Positions 15,636-23,988 of a stretch of 64,000 bases of DNA are shown in pieces (the stretch's first letter is position 1; every line of letters starts with the position of its first letter). Source of the DNA: Kaistella soli (lineage in GTDB: Bacteria > Bacteroidota > Bacteroidia > Flavobacteriales > Weeksellaceae); NCBI RefSeq assembly GCF_019038595.1, contig NZ_JAHOPF010000001.1, forward strand, positions 496,001-560,000, written 5' to 3'. The position numbers and the translations under genes are program-made. The notes beneath the pieces were generated by a model. It ran no database searches. It was not told the origin of the DNA and saw nothing but the letters and a program-made list of their open reading frames with translations.

Positions 15636-16169
15636 ATGAAAAATTTAGCAAACTTCAAAATCTTGGTTTTAGCATTCGGACTTTTTTCCGGCCTTGTAGC
15701 TGCACAGAAAATTAGCAGTAAAACAGTTAAAACTACCGTTACAGGAACTTCAACCATGCACGACTGGTCTATGACTTCCACAGCAGGATCTTTCTCCGGA
15801 AACGTTGCAGGAAACACCATTACCGATATTACTTACGGAATGGGTTCTAAGACACTAAAAAGCGGAAAAGGAGCAATGGACAGCAATGCTTATAAAGCGC
15901 TGCAAGCTGACAAGTATCCTAACATCACTTTTACTGCGACTTCTGTAAATATGGGTAAAGGAACAATGACAGGAAAACTTACAGTGACCAACGTAACTAA
16001 AACAGTAAGCTTCCCGGTAACTGTAGCCAAAAGCGGTAACAATTACACCATCACAGGAACAGAATCTATCAAATTAACTGATTACGGAGTGACTCCACCA
16101 TCATTTATGATGAACACTGTGAAAACTGGTAACGATGTGAAAATCACAGTAAATGTGGTAGCCAACTAA
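15636..16169 (+). CDS. YceI-family secreted lipid-binding protein (copy 1)
   Basis: A 177-residue lipocalin-like periplasmic protein. A signal peptide (residues 1 to about 23, ending VAAQ) is followed by the YceI barrel: TVTGTSTMHDWSMTSTAGSF, LKADKYP-type repeats (LQADKYPNITFTAT), TGKLTVTNVTKTVSFPVTV. Characterised relatives bind isoprenoids such as polyprenyl chains or quinones. The ligand here is unknown. It is the first gene of a three-gene run with an outer-membrane barrel and another YceI; 30 bases separate it from the barrel gene. Confidence 0.88.
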   Translation: MKNLANFKILVLAFGLFSGLVAAQKISSKTVKTTVTGTSTMHDWSMTSTAGSFSGNVAGNTITDITYGMGSKTLKSGKGAMDSNAYKALQADKYPNITFTATSVNMGKGTMTGKLTVTNVTKTVSFPVTVAKSGNNYTITGTESIKLTDYGVTPPSFMMNTVKTGNDVKITVNVVAN

Positions 16170-16199
16170 TTTAAATATAAAAATTAAAATTTTAAGAAT

Positions 16200-17564
16200 A
16201 TGAAAACTATGTTAATGAGAGCTTCAATGCTTGCAGTACTGTTCTCCGGAGTAAGTGTACTAAACGCTCAGGAAACTACAACTTCAATGAGAGACTATCT
16301 GGCTCCGGAAAAAACAACCCGTAACATCTTTGAAGATCCAAAAGGAGAATCTCCTGAGTATGATGGAGTACAAGTTTCAGTAGGCGGCGATTTCGCTTTA
16401 CAGTTCCAGGCTTTGGATCATTCCACAAAAGCAGCTTTAGGTAAAGATTATGTACTCAATACAATGGGTAGCGATTTCAACTTGCCGACTGCGAATTTAG
16501 ATATCAACGCTTACCTTGCAAAAGGAGTGAAAATGCATTTGAGAACTTATCTTTCTGCACGTCACCACAACGAAGCTTGGGTAAAAGGAGGATATATCCA
16601 GGTTGACAATCTTGACTTTATTTCTAAAGGATTTTTGGAAAATGTAATGAAAGATGTTAGACTGAAAGTGGGTATGGACGAAATCAACTTCGGGGATGCA
16701 CATTTCAAAAGAACTGATAATGCTGAAGCAATCAACAATTCATTTGGTGAAAACAACATCATGGATTCCTTTACAACACAGGCATTCGGAGAGGTTTATT
16801 ACTACAAAAACGGTTTCATGGGTATGTTAGGGGTTTCTAATGGTAAACTTAACCAGACTGCTACTAAAGGAACTGCCGACAACAAACCGTCTATCTATGC
16901 AAAATTAGCATATGACAAACAGATTCAGGAGGATTTAAGATTGAGATTATCCGGATCAGTAATTAAAACCAACGGTTTAAGCACTAACGGTAAATTATAC
17001 GGAGATGACAGAGCGGGTTCAAGATATTATTATCTTTTATTGGTAACCAACACCGCAAACAGTGCGTTATCTGATGCAATGGGTACTTCAAATCAGGCAA
17101 CTGGTAGATTTGACCCTGGTTTCAAAGAAATGACAGCTGTTCAGATTAACCCATTCGTTAAATACAAAGGTTTGGAATTCTTCGGAACATACGAATATGT
17201 AACCGGTAACAAATTGCTCAACGCTACTACTAAGAGAGATTCAGATGGTACTTATAACCAGTATGCAGGAGAGTTATTGTACAGATTCGGTGGAAAAGAA
17301 CAGTTCTACTTAGGAGGAAAATACAACTCTATTAACGGTAAAGATTTTGATGGAGCTGCAGAAAGAAAAATCGACAGATTCAACATCGCAGGCGGTTGGT
17401 TTATGACTAAAAACGTTCTTGCTAAAGTGGAATATGTAACTCAGAAATACAACGAAAGCACTGTATGGGATGTAATGGATACCTCAGTACCAAAACAACA
17501 GAAATCAGCACTTTCAGGAGGTAAATTCAATGGAATTATGTTCGAAGCAACCATAGGTTTCTAA
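16200..17564 (+). CDS. Outer-membrane beta-barrel protein (porin-like)
   Basis: A 454-residue exported protein with a signal peptide ending LNAQE (about residue 25). The body has many alternating aromatic/hydrophobic strands (for example VQVSVGGDFALQFQALDH, KMHLRTYLSARHH, FYLGGKYNSING) and ends in ...GIMFEATIGF with a terminal Phe, as expected for an outer-membrane barrel. It resembles flavobacterial porin-like proteins, but no substrate is evident. Being between two YceI genes suggests joint action on a lipophilic compound or the same stress. A terminator follows. Confidence 0.75.
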   Translation: MKTMLMRASMLAVLFSGVSVLNAQETTTSMRDYLAPEKTTRNIFEDPKGESPEYDGVQVSVGGDFALQFQALDHSTKAALGKDYVLNTMGSDFNLPTANLDINAYLAKGVKMHLRTYLSARHHNEAWVKGGYIQVDNLDFISKGFLENVMKDVRLKVGMDEINFGDAHFKRTDNAEAINNSFGENNIMDSFTTQAFGEVYYYKNGFMGMLGVSNGKLNQTATKGTADNKPSIYAKLAYDKQIQEDLRLRLSGSVIKTNGLSTNGKLYGDDRAGSRYYYLLLVTNTANSALSDAMGTSNQATGRFDPGFKEMTAVQINPFVKYKGLEFFGTYEYVTGNKLLNATTKRDSDGTYNQYAGELLYRFGGKEQFYLGGKYNSINGKDFDGAAERKIDRFNIAGGWFMTKNVLAKVEYVTQKYNESTVWDVMDTSVPKQQKSALSGGKFNGIMFEATIGF

Positions 17565-17582
17565 TTTTTAATATTTCTTTGG

Positions 17583-17613
17583 AAAGGGGTTTTGTTCAAA
17601 CCCCTTTCTTTTT
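17583..17613 (+). terminator. Terminator between barrel gene and second YceI gene
   Basis: A perfect 10-bp stem, AAAGGGGTTT (17583-17592) with AAACCCCTTT (17598-17607), loop TGTTC, then a T-rich tail. It sits only 9 bases before the next ATG, so the second YceI gene either depends on read-through or has its own start signal. Confidence 0.8.
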
Positions 17614-17621
17614 AAAAAGCC

Positions 17622-18131
17622 ATGAAAAATAAACTCATCATATTGCTGCTAAGTATCTTCCCGGTGCTTCTGTTCTCCCAAAACAACGGAGTGGAAATTA
17701 CAGGATGGACCAACGTAAGTACTTTCAAATGCACGAATGACAATTTCAAGAACTCAGGTTCGATCTACTCATTCAGCGGAAACCAACTTCCAAATGTGCA
17801 GCTGCAGGTTAACGATTTCGACTGCAGAAACAAAATGATGACTTCGGATTTCCGGAAAACCCTGAACTCAGAAAAATATCCGGTATTAACCATTAAATTT
17901 CTGAATTTCCGAAAAACGACAGCCAACAGATTTTCAGCGACCGTAGAAGTGAAAATGATGACGGTAACCAAAAAATATGCAATCGAATTCAGTGAGTATA
18001 ACAACAGCCTACTTGGCAACAAAAGGTTGAAGTTTTCAGATTTCAATATCATACCGCCGAAAAAAATGGGAGGCATTGTTTATGTGAAAGACGAAATCGA
18101 TTTATTTTTCAGTTTGGCCATTAAAGATTAA
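17622..18131 (+). CDS. YceI-like secreted protein (copy 2, divergent)
   Basis: A 169-residue exported protein (signal peptide ends about LLFSQ, residue 19) with a diverged YceI core: EITGWTNVSTFKC, LRKTLNSEKYPVLTIKFLNF, EVKMMTVTKKYAIEFSEYNN and DFNIIPPKKMGG. Two cysteines (in FKCTND and FDCRNK) are absent from copy 1 and may form a disulfide. It follows the barrel gene directly and is probably functionally linked to it. Ligand unknown. Confidence 0.75.
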   Translation: MKNKLIILLLSIFPVLLFSQNNGVEITGWTNVSTFKCTNDNFKNSGSIYSFSGNQLPNVQLQVNDFDCRNKMMTSDFRKTLNSEKYPVLTIKFLNFRKTTANRFSATVEVKMMTVTKKYAIEFSEYNNSLLGNKRLKFSDFNIIPPKKMGGIVYVKDEIDLFFSLAIKD

Positions 18132-18215
18132 ATAAGACCTAAAAAAAATATTAAAAACGCATCACCACAAATTCAATCAAATTAAATTTTTTCATAATTG
18201 ATGTCTTTTGATAGT

Positions 18216-18242
18216 AAACTCCCTTATTGCGGGAGTTTTTTT
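18216..18242 (+). terminator. Terminator between YceI copy 2 and the DUF2459 gene
   Basis: AAACTCCC (18216-18223) and GGGAGTTT (18231-18238) with a 7-base loop and T-run to 18242. It abuts the stop of the convergent gene and may serve both. Confidence 0.8.
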
Positions 18243-18918
18243 ATGGGTAATGCTGAAAAATTCCACGGTCGGTGGGAGTCCAAAGCGCCGCTTTTTGTCC
18301 GGCTGCTTTCAGACCGCTGTTCGTCCAGGTATTGCAGGTTTCAAGGAAATTATAACTTCCTTTAGCATCATAAAAAGCGTCATTTTTTCCGTAAACCGCA
18401 TCCGTTTTGATGAGGATTGGCTTTCCGTTTTGGTCGCGGTCAAATTTATTCCGGATGAAATGTATTAAATCTAAATACTGCTGATGGGTCAAAGTCAGTT
18501 TTTTGCAGTCTTTACCTTCAGTCATTTTAGCGTAAAAGGTACAGTGCATCGCAGATTCGCCCAGCCAGAATGCAGCTTTAAAAGCCGTTGAAAATTTCAG
18601 TTCTGCCCAGGTTGGGGTATCGAGATAGAAACCTTTATCGCCCCAACCGATGGAAAGGTAATTGAAATCGGTCCTTTTTGAAATCGTGTTATCGAAAGGT
18701 ATTTCTTTGCTCCAGTCGATTTCCGCAGATTTTATCGGAACAACCAGATCTGTATGAACACCGTTTGTCAGAATGTATACGGTAATATTCTGGGGTTCAG
18801 AAACAGGTTTTTTCGCAATTTCGATATAAGGAATTAAAAATCCGCAGAGAACATAAACGGCGATTACACCAATAATCGCCCAAATTGTTTTAAGAATGAC
18901 GAGAACGGTTTTCTTCAT
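18241..18918 (-). CDS. DUF2459 (TIGR02117) membrane-anchored protein
   Basis: A 225-residue protein with one N-terminal membrane anchor (about residues 5-30). The family signature ILTNGVHTDLVVPI is followed by WGDKGFYLDTPTWAEL, and the C-terminus NFLETCNTWTNSGLKAAGQ carries a conserved Cys. The last block resembles the Cys of NlpC/P60-like or urease-related folds, but catalysis is not established. A TACATTTG box on the minus strand lies 4 bases upstream of the ATG. Confidence 0.8.
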   Translation of the reverse strand: MKKTVLVILKTIWAIIGVIAVYVLCGFLIPYIEIAKKPVSEPQNITVYILTNGVHTDLVVPIKSAEIDWSKEIPFDNTISKRTDFNYLSIGWGDKGFYLDTPTWAELKFSTAFKAAFWLGESAMHCTFYAKMTEGKDCKKLTLTHQQYLDLIHFIRNKFDRDQNGKPILIKTDAVYGKNDAFYDAKGSYNFLETCNTWTNSGLKAAGQKAALWTPTDRGIFQHYP

Positions 18919-18922
18919 TTTT

Positions 18923-18930
18923 CAAATGTA
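18923..18930 (-). promoter_or_regulatory. Promoter -7 box of the DUF2459 gene
   Basis: On the minus strand TACATTTG is followed by AAAA and then the ATG (18918). This implies an mRNA with almost no leader, or a start further inside the gene. Confidence 0.4.
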
Positions 18931-19016
18931 ATAAAAAATTAATATTTAATTATTCGCAGAGTATTGTTGTATCTGAAAATAATTATTACATTTAATCATC
19001 ACAAAAACGATGATAT

Positions 19017-19097
19017 ATGCCAAAAAACTCTAAAACGGTTAAAAGATTCAAAATCCGTGTAAAAAAAGCACCAAAAAGAACTCAGAAAAGACACTGA
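19017..19097 (+). CDS. Candidate 26-residue very basic peptide
   Basis: A short ORF starting MPKNSKTVKRF and ending KRTQKRH. Twelve of 26 residues are Lys or Arg and none is acidic. It is preceded by a promoter-like TTG-17-TACATTTA with the box ending 22 bases before the ATG. The composition resembles ribosomal or RNA-binding tails. I cannot name a family; it may be a small ribosome-associated protein or chance. Its isolated position with its own promoter is the main support. Confidence 0.45.
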   Translation: MPKNSKTVKRFKIRVKKAPKRTQKRH

Positions 19098-19234
19098 TTT
19101 TTGCAGGATTTTTTTCTCCAAAATCACTGTCAGTTTTAACGGAAAGTGTTCGTGAATAATCAGGCAAGCTTTAATAAAATTTAGTTACAAAGTTGTTTGC
19201 CTGTATCGGAAACCGAAAATTTCCGGAAGCATTA

Positions 19235-20161
19235 CTATCCTAAGAATTCAATGTTTCGCTTCAACCCTGCAAACTTTGTCCTTTTTACTGGGGACTTTCG
19301 GAAAATTTCCGAGAACAGCTCCTGCGTCAGTTCTTTCCAGTCCTCCTTTCTGTAATTTTTAAGAAAATCATTAGGTTTGAATTTTTCCTGGTGATGAGGT
19401 GATGAAAAGCGGTTCCAGGGACACAAATCTTGACAGATATCACAGCCGAACATCCAGTCTTCCATCTTGTCTCTGAAACTTTCAGGGATCTCGGTTTTAA
19501 GCTCGATTGTTGCGTAGGAGATGCACTTGCTTCCGTCGATTATTTTGTCAGAGACAATAGCATCTGTTGGGCAGGCCTCAATACATTTTGTGCAGGTTCC
19601 GCAGTGATCGGTAGTTGCGTAATCTTCCTGAAGTTCCAGATCACAGATGATTTCCGCCAGAAAATAAAAGGAACCGCTCTGTTTGGTGATGAGGTTGGCA
19701 TTTTTTCCCACCCAGCCAATTCCGGATTTTCTTGCCCAGCTTCTCTCCAGAACCGGCGCCGAATCGGTAAAAACCCTGCAGTGAAAATCGCCAATTTCTT
19801 CCTTAAGTTCAGCAACCATTTCCTGCAGGATTTCTTTGATGATTTCATGATAATCCTGGCCGTAAGCATATTTTGAAATCTTATAGGTTTCAAAAGCTGA
19901 AATCTTTTCTTCCGGGAAATAGTTATAGGAAAGCGAAATCACCGATTTGGAACCTTCTACCAAAATAGTAGGATCCAGCCTTTTATCGAAATGGTTTTCC
20001 ATGTAGGACATTTCCCCGTGATAATTTTTACTCAGCCAGCTTTCAAGTGGACGTGCGTCTTCCTCAAGAAATCCTGCTTTGGAAATCCCACAGTTCTGGA
20101 AGCCAAACTTTTTCGCTTTGGCTTTAATGAGTGCTGAATATTTTTCTGGTAATGCGTTCAT
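19235..20161 (-). CDS. queG: Epoxyqueuosine reductase
   Basis: A 308-residue cobalamin- and iron-sulfur-dependent enzyme that reduces epoxyqueuosine to queuosine in tRNA. It begins [15 protein letters not shown] and has [23 protein letters not shown]. Two 4Fe-4S motifs follow: [16 protein letters not shown], and [11 protein letters not shown] completed by an upstream Cys in [11 protein letters not shown]. The C-terminus ends shortly after the second cluster, slightly shorter than the E. coli enzyme, which has a HEAT-like extension. It stands alone. Confidence 0.95.
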   Translation of the reverse strand: MNALPEKYSALIKAKAKKFGFQNCGISKAGFLEEDARPLESWLSKNYHGEMSYMENHFDKRLDPTILVEGSKSVISLSYNYFPEEKISAFETYKISKYAYGQDYHEIIKEILQEMVAELKEEIGDFHCRVFTDSAPVLERSWARKSGIGWVGKNANLITKQSGSFYFLAEIICDLELQEDYATTDHCGTCTKCIEACPTDAIVSDKIIDGSKCISYATIELKTEIPESFRDKMEDWMFGCDICQDLCPWNRFSSPHHQEKFKPNDFLKNYRKEDWKELTQELFSEIFRKSPVKRTKFAGLKRNIEFLG

Positions 20162-20172
20162 TTTTATTAGTG

Positions 20173-20180
20173 CAAAACTA
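20173..20180 (-). promoter_or_regulatory. Promoter -7 box of queG
   Basis: TAGTTTTG on the minus strand, 11 bases before the queG ATG. Confidence 0.4.
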
Positions 20181-20280
20181 ACATTATTTCATAAATTTGT
20201 CTTAGAAATGCTGATGAAGGTTAATGTTTTAGAATTCAATCTTCAGAAAGCTTTTAAAGATAACCTTAAATTAAATTATT

Positions 20281-20568
20281 ATGTCATTAGTAGAGGTATT
20301 ACAGTCAGGAAACTATCACTTAATCGATGTCCGCGAGCCTATGGAGTTGGAAATGGATGGCCATATTGAAGCAGCGCAGAATATCCCTTTAGGGGAACTG
20401 GAAGACAGAAAGCAGGAAATTCTGAACCTGAGTGGATTTAAAATTTTCTTTTGCAGAAGCGGAAACAGAAGCGGAAAAGCAGTGGATTATTTCAAATCAG
20501 AAGGAATGACAGATGTTTATAATGGCGGAGGTTACGAAACAATGAAAGAAACTTTAGAAAGTTTGTAA
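20281..20568 (+). CDS. Single-domain rhodanese-like sulfurtransferase
   Basis: A 95-residue protein with YHLIDVREPMELEMDGHI and the active-site loop FFCRSGNRSGKA (Cys58). Such small rhodaneses carry persulfide sulfur for transfer or detoxification; the partner is unknown. It has no signal peptide, so it is cytoplasmic. A TAAATTTG box at about 20192 could drive it with an 80-base leader. A strong terminator follows. Confidence 0.88.
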   Translation: MSLVEVLQSGNYHLIDVREPMELEMDGHIEAAQNIPLGELEDRKQEILNLSGFKIFFCRSGNRSGKAVDYFKSEGMTDVYNGGGYETMKETLESL

Positions 20569-20587
20569 ACTTTAATATAGAAATTGG

Positions 20588-20621
20588 AAGAGTCAGATTG
20601 AAGAATCTGGCTCTTTTTTTT
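20588..20621 (+). terminator. Terminator of the rhodanese gene
   Basis: A 12-bp stem (20588-20599 with 20604-20615, one T-G pair), loop GAAG, T-run to 20621. Confidence 0.9.
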
Positions 20622-20756
20622 GCTCACAAATTAAAAATTCGGAGAATTATACTTAAAAAATGAATGCAGAATATAAATGGATGTTTAATTTTTTGGCTGT
20701 GATTATCAGTTGCTTAAAGCTGGTTTGTGTCCCGGATGATAATGCTGATAAGGGTT

Positions 20757-20772
20757 TTGGCACGATTTTGAC
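20757..20772 (+). promoter_or_regulatory. Candidate sigma-54-type promoter
   Basis: TTGGCACGATTTTGAC resembles the -24/-12 consensus TGGCACG-N4-TTGC but is one base short between the two halves. It lies about 36 bases before the barrel-protein ATG, and no TAnnTTTG box is nearby. Confidence 0.35.
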
Positions 20773-20807
20773 AAGGAACTAACCTGTAAAACTTAAAATT
20801 TAAAATT

Positions 20808-21383
20808 ATGAATTCAATGAAGAAAACAATCCTAGCATTAGGATTAATGTCAGCAGGTTTAGTTAGTGCACAGAATGCAGATATGAGAAACATGATTAAA
20901 GTAGGAGTAAATGGCGGTTTGGCAGTTCCTGCTGAAAATGCCGGCGGAAATTTAGGTTTGGACGTTTCTTATCAGAATCTTGTTACTCCCGGATTTGGTT
21001 TAGGTATCGCAACCGGTTATAGCCATTTCTTTGGAAAATCCAACACGGTAAACGGTGTAAACATTGATAACAATGATTTCGGCGTAGTTCCTGTAGCAGC
21101 TTTGATCAGAGTTTATCCTAAACAGTACGGATTTTACCTTGGAACTGATCTAGGTTACGGATTTATCGTGGGCGACAGCAAAGTTGCAGCAAATAATACT
21201 ACCGACAGACCAGACGGCGGTTTCTATATCAAACCTGAAATAGGATACCACAACGAAGACTGGAATTTCTCCCTGCAATACCAGAAAACTTTCACCGGAA
21301 GCAAAGGTGAAATTGGTGATCAGAAATACAACGCCGGTGCAATTGGTGTAGGTGTAGGTTACAACATTCCGTTAGGAAAATAA
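20808..21383 (+). CDS. Outer-membrane beta-barrel protein (small porin fold)
   Basis: A 191-residue exported protein. The signal peptide MKKTILALGLMSAGLVSAQ follows an in-frame ATG three codons upstream, so the true start could be 20817. The mature part shows amphipathic strands and glycine-rich turns (VGVNGGLAVPAENAGGNLG, FYLGTDLGYGFIVGDSK) and ends VGVGYNIPLGK, typical of OmpA/OmpW-like small barrels in flavobacteria. No ligand is evident. It is followed by a terminator. Confidence 0.75.
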   Translation: MNSMKKTILALGLMSAGLVSAQNADMRNMIKVGVNGGLAVPAENAGGNLGLDVSYQNLVTPGFGLGIATGYSHFFGKSNTVNGVNIDNNDFGVVPVAALIRVYPKQYGFYLGTDLGYGFIVGDSKVAANNTTDRPDGGFYIKPEIGYHNEDWNFSLQYQKTFTGSKGEIGDQKYNAGAIGVGVGYNIPLGK

Positions 21384-21409
21384 GAGGAAAACCTCAGTTA
21401 TATAAATTA

Positions 21410-21445
21410 AACCTTCTTAATGTCAGTGCTTAAGAAGGTTTTTTA
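21410..21445 (+). terminator. Terminator of the barrel gene
   Basis: AACCTTCTTAA (21410-21420) pairs perfectly with TTAAGAAGGTT (21430-21440), followed by T to 21445. Confidence 0.88.
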
Positions 21446-21475
21446 TTTTTTCTGATATTTTTTAAAAACAATTAT

Positions 21476-21483
21476 TATCTTTG
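21476..21483 (+). promoter_or_regulatory. Promoter -7 box of glk
   Basis: TATCTTTG, 18 bases before ATG 21502. It shows that a TTG start at 21481 is not the real start, because that TTG is part of the box. Confidence 0.55.
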
Positions 21484-21501
21484 GTAAATAACATTATTAA
21501 A

Positions 21502-22545
21502 ATGGAAACTAAGAATAAATTTAAGCTTTTTTTGCCCGCTATTGCAGAGGAAAGTAATAATAATATCGCTGTGGTTTCGGCCGATATACGGAGCGAAGTA
21601 ACTTATTTGGCGCTTTATATCACCGAGAATAAAAAGGTGAATTTAAAAAATGAAAGCACCTACGTAACTAAAGATTTCGCTTCATTTTCAGAAATGGTTA
21701 ACCGCTTTGTTTCAGACTTTTCCCTCTCCAATATTTCCAAAATTGCAGTCGCGGTTCCCGGTCCTGTGATCGGCGGAAAAAGTGTACCGCTGCGTTTGCC
21801 GTGGAAACTGGATGCAGAAGAAATTAAAAGAGATACGAATGTCGAGAAAGTTTATCTGATCAACGATTTGGAAGCATCGGCTTACGGCTTGGGAAATGAT
21901 GATGAAAGCCATTTTCTAACGATTCATCAGTCGGAAGATTTTACACCCGGAAATATCGCGGTTTTAGCGCCAGGCGCTGGTTTGGGAGAATCGGCTTTGT
22001 TTTGGGACGGCAACTGTCTGAGACCTTTCGCAACGGAAGGCGGCCACTGTGAATTTTCCCCGAGAACAACCGAAGAAGTGGAATTTTATCACTTTCTGCA
22101 GAAGATTTACGGAATTGTAACCTGGGAGTCAGTACTTTCCACTTCAGGTTTATTCAATATTTACCGTTTTCTGAGAGATGTGAAACAGCAGAAACAGCCG
22201 GATTGGCTTACAAAGGAAATCGACGCCGGAAACTTTACCCAAGCAGTAATTAACGGCGCTTTGGAAAACAAAGACCGCATCTGCAACATGACTATCGATA
22301 CTTTTCTCGTTTACCTTGCCCGTGAAGCGAACAGTTTGGTTTTGAAACTGAAAGCAACTGGAGGTTTGTTTCTGACAGGTGAAATTCCGGTGATGCTACA
22401 GCGTTATCTGAAAAACGATCTGTTTTACAAAAACTTCATCGTCAGTGATAAAATGGAAGTTTTACTGCAGGATATTCCTATCTACCTGGTAAAAGACGAA
22501 AAAACGATTATCAACGGCGCAGCGCTGTATGCCGCTTTTTCTTAA
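21502..22545 (+). CDS. glk: Glucokinase (Glk family)
   Basis: A 347-residue ATP-dependent glucokinase feeding glycolysis. The ASKHA fold is seen in VVSADIRSEVTYLALY, AVAVPGPVIGG, the sugar-binding KVYLINDLEASAYGLG, the ATP loop NIAVLAPGAGLGESALFW, and ATEGGHCEFSPRTTEE. It is of the E. coli Glk type rather than ROK. The start at 21502 is chosen because the upstream TTG lies in the promoter box. It has its own terminator. Confidence 0.88.
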   Translation: METKNKFKLFLPAIAEESNNNIAVVSADIRSEVTYLALYITENKKVNLKNESTYVTKDFASFSEMVNRFVSDFSLSNISKIAVAVPGPVIGGKSVPLRLPWKLDAEEIKRDTNVEKVYLINDLEASAYGLGNDDESHFLTIHQSEDFTPGNIAVLAPGAGLGESALFWDGNCLRPFATEGGHCEFSPRTTEEVEFYHFLQKIYGIVTWESVLSTSGLFNIYRFLRDVKQQKQPDWLTKEIDAGNFTQAVINGALENKDRICNMTIDTFLVYLAREANSLVLKLKATGGLFLTGEIPVMLQRYLKNDLFYKNFIVSDKMEVLLQDIPIYLVKDEKTIINGAALYAAFS

Positions 22546-22569
22546 GAACAAAAAAAATAGCAATAATAG

Positions 22570-22595
22570 ACTTCGGCAAATGCCGGAGTTTTTTT
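22570..22595 (+). terminator. Terminator of glk
   Basis: ACTTCGGC pairs with GCCGGAGT (one T-G pair), loop AAAT, T-run to 22595. Confidence 0.85.
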
Positions 22596-22717
22596 ATATG
22601 CAAGAGGTAGTAAAATAATATTATTATTAAATTTTTTTGAAATATTACCATACATCAAGAGGATATTCGGTTTTCAAAGAATACTTTTGCATCAAGATTT
22701 TAACTAAGAAAAAATAA

Positions 22718-23284
22718 ATGAAAAAATTAGCATTATTAGCGGTTTTAGCGGGAGGTTTAGCTTTCGGGCAGTCTAAAAAAGTAGTGGCATCTGATGTTCA
22801 CTGGTGGGGATATAAAATTGCAAAAACTGAAGCATCTTCGCATGACGGAACAGTAAACGTAAAATCAGGAAACATCGTAATGAAAGGAAACCAGGTTGCT
22901 GGCGGATCTTTTGTTTTGGACATGACTTCTATTAACGCAACCGATTTGTCAGGAGAATATCAGACAAAATTAAACGGTCACCTTAAAAACGGAGATTTCT
23001 TCGAAGTGGACAAATACCCTACAGCGACTTACACCATTACTTCGGTAAAGAAAAATGACGATAAGATTTATAACTATATCGTAAACGGAAACCTTACAGT
23101 AAAAGGAAAAACCAACGCCGTTTCTTTCCCTGCAAAAATTTCTTACAGCAAAGGGGTAGTAAGCCTGGTTTCTAACAAATTTTCTTTCGACAGACAGAAG
23201 TTTGATGTAGCTTATAAAGCAGCAATGCAGGATGTTTTGGTAAAAGACGACATCGATATGTTGGTAAAAGTTACCGCAAAATAA
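22718..23284 (+). CDS. YceI-family secreted protein (copy 3)
   Basis: A 188-residue exported YceI protein with a signal peptide MKKLALLAVLAGGLAFGQ. The core reads SDVHWWGYKIAKTEASSHDG, GSFVLDMTSINATDLSGEY, HLKNGDFFEVDKYPTATYTI, NGNLTVKGKTNAVSFP, a closer match to classical YceI than copies 1 and 2. It probably binds a hydrophobic ligand in the periplasm. It is monocistronic with a terminator, about 5 kb from the other two YceI genes. Confidence 0.92.
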   Translation: MKKLALLAVLAGGLAFGQSKKVVASDVHWWGYKIAKTEASSHDGTVNVKSGNIVMKGNQVAGGSFVLDMTSINATDLSGEYQTKLNGHLKNGDFFEVDKYPTATYTITSVKKNDDKIYNYIVNGNLTVKGKTNAVSFPAKISYSKGVVSLVSNKFSFDRQKFDVAYKAAMQDVLVKDDIDMLVKVTAK

Positions 23285-23306
23285 TTCCTTAAAAATATTT
23301 GGATTG

Positions 23307-23337
23307 AAAGAGCAGGTTTTCCCTGCTCTTTTTTTAT
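23307..23337 (+). terminator. Terminator of YceI copy 3
   Basis: AAAGAGCAGG pairs with CCTGCTCTTT (10 bp), followed by a T-run. The next ATG is only 10 bases further on. Confidence 0.88.
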
Positions 23338-23346
23338 TTTTACATT

Positions 23347-23988
23347 ATGAAACTTTACGTGATAAGCGGACTTGGTGCCGATTTCAAAGTTCTGGAGAAA
23401 CTCAGGTTCCCTGCCCATCTGGAAGTGGTTTTCATTGATTGGCTGATTCCTGAACGCGGCGAAACTTTTCACCGATATGTGGAAAGGATGGCTGAGAAAA
23501 TTGACGCCTCAGAGCCTTTCTGCCTTTTAGGATATTCCTTTGGCGGCATTATGGTGCAGGAAATTGATAAAATAAAACCTGCAGAAAAAATTGTTATCCT
23601 TGGAAGCATAAAATCAGATAAGGAAAAGTCACGTTTCATTAAAGTGGGAGAAATTACCCGTCTTCCCAAATACCTTCCGGAAAATATTTTTACCGAGAAA
23701 TCTGCTTTGGCTTATTCATTTTTAAGGAAATTTTTCGATCCGAAAAATCCAAAAATCATGGAATACTTTACGGTAAGAAATCCTTATTACCTGAAATGGA
23801 GTATTGAAAAAATCGCTGCCTGGAAATTTGACGAAAACCCAAAAGTGATTCAGATTCTGGCAGATAAAGACATTGTTTTTCCAATCAGATATTCAAAACC
23901 AAATTACGTGATCGAAAACGGAACACATCTTTTCCCGGCTACAAAACCGCGTGAAGTCTCCGCTATTTTGAATGAAATTTTCAGTTGA
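23347..23988 (+). CDS. Small alpha/beta-hydrolase
   Basis: A 213-residue alpha/beta-hydrolase fold protein. The nucleophile elbow is FCLLGYSFGGIMVQE (Ser64). An acidic residue lies in ILADKDIVFPI and the His in IENGTHLFPATKP. It lacks a lid domain and a signal peptide, so it is a cytoplasmic esterase-like enzyme with unknown substrate. TATTTTTA lies 4 bases before the ATG, inside the tail of the preceding terminator. Its stop codon directly abuts that of the convergent kinase gene. Confidence 0.8.
   Translation: MKLYVISGLGADFKVLEKLRFPAHLEVVFIDWLIPERGETFHRYVERMAEKIDASEPFCLLGYSFGGIMVQEIDKIKPAEKIVILGSIKSDKEKSRFIKVGEITRLPKYLPENIFTEKSALAYSFLRKFFDPKNPKIMEYFTVRNPYYLKWSIEKIAAWKFDENPKVIQILADKDIVFPIRYSKPNYVIENGTHLFPATKPREVSAILNEIFS

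Larger units (their letters stand above)
18919..19234. other. Intergenic stretch with a candidate tiny gene
   Basis: 316 bases between the DUF2459 gene start and the queG stop. It holds the DUF2459 promoter, a plus-strand promoter-like pair (TTG at 18967, TACATTTA at 18987-18994) and the 26-codon basic ORF at 19017. Nothing else was recognised. Confidence 0.5.

Noticed and set aside
15551-15820. 89-codon minus-strand ORF over the first YceI gene
   Set aside because: It is antisense to a well-supported YceI gene and its promoter, with no family similarity.
20079-20369. 96-codon ORF overlapping queG and the rhodanese start
   Set aside because: It overlaps two recognised genes in other frames and has no conserved motif.
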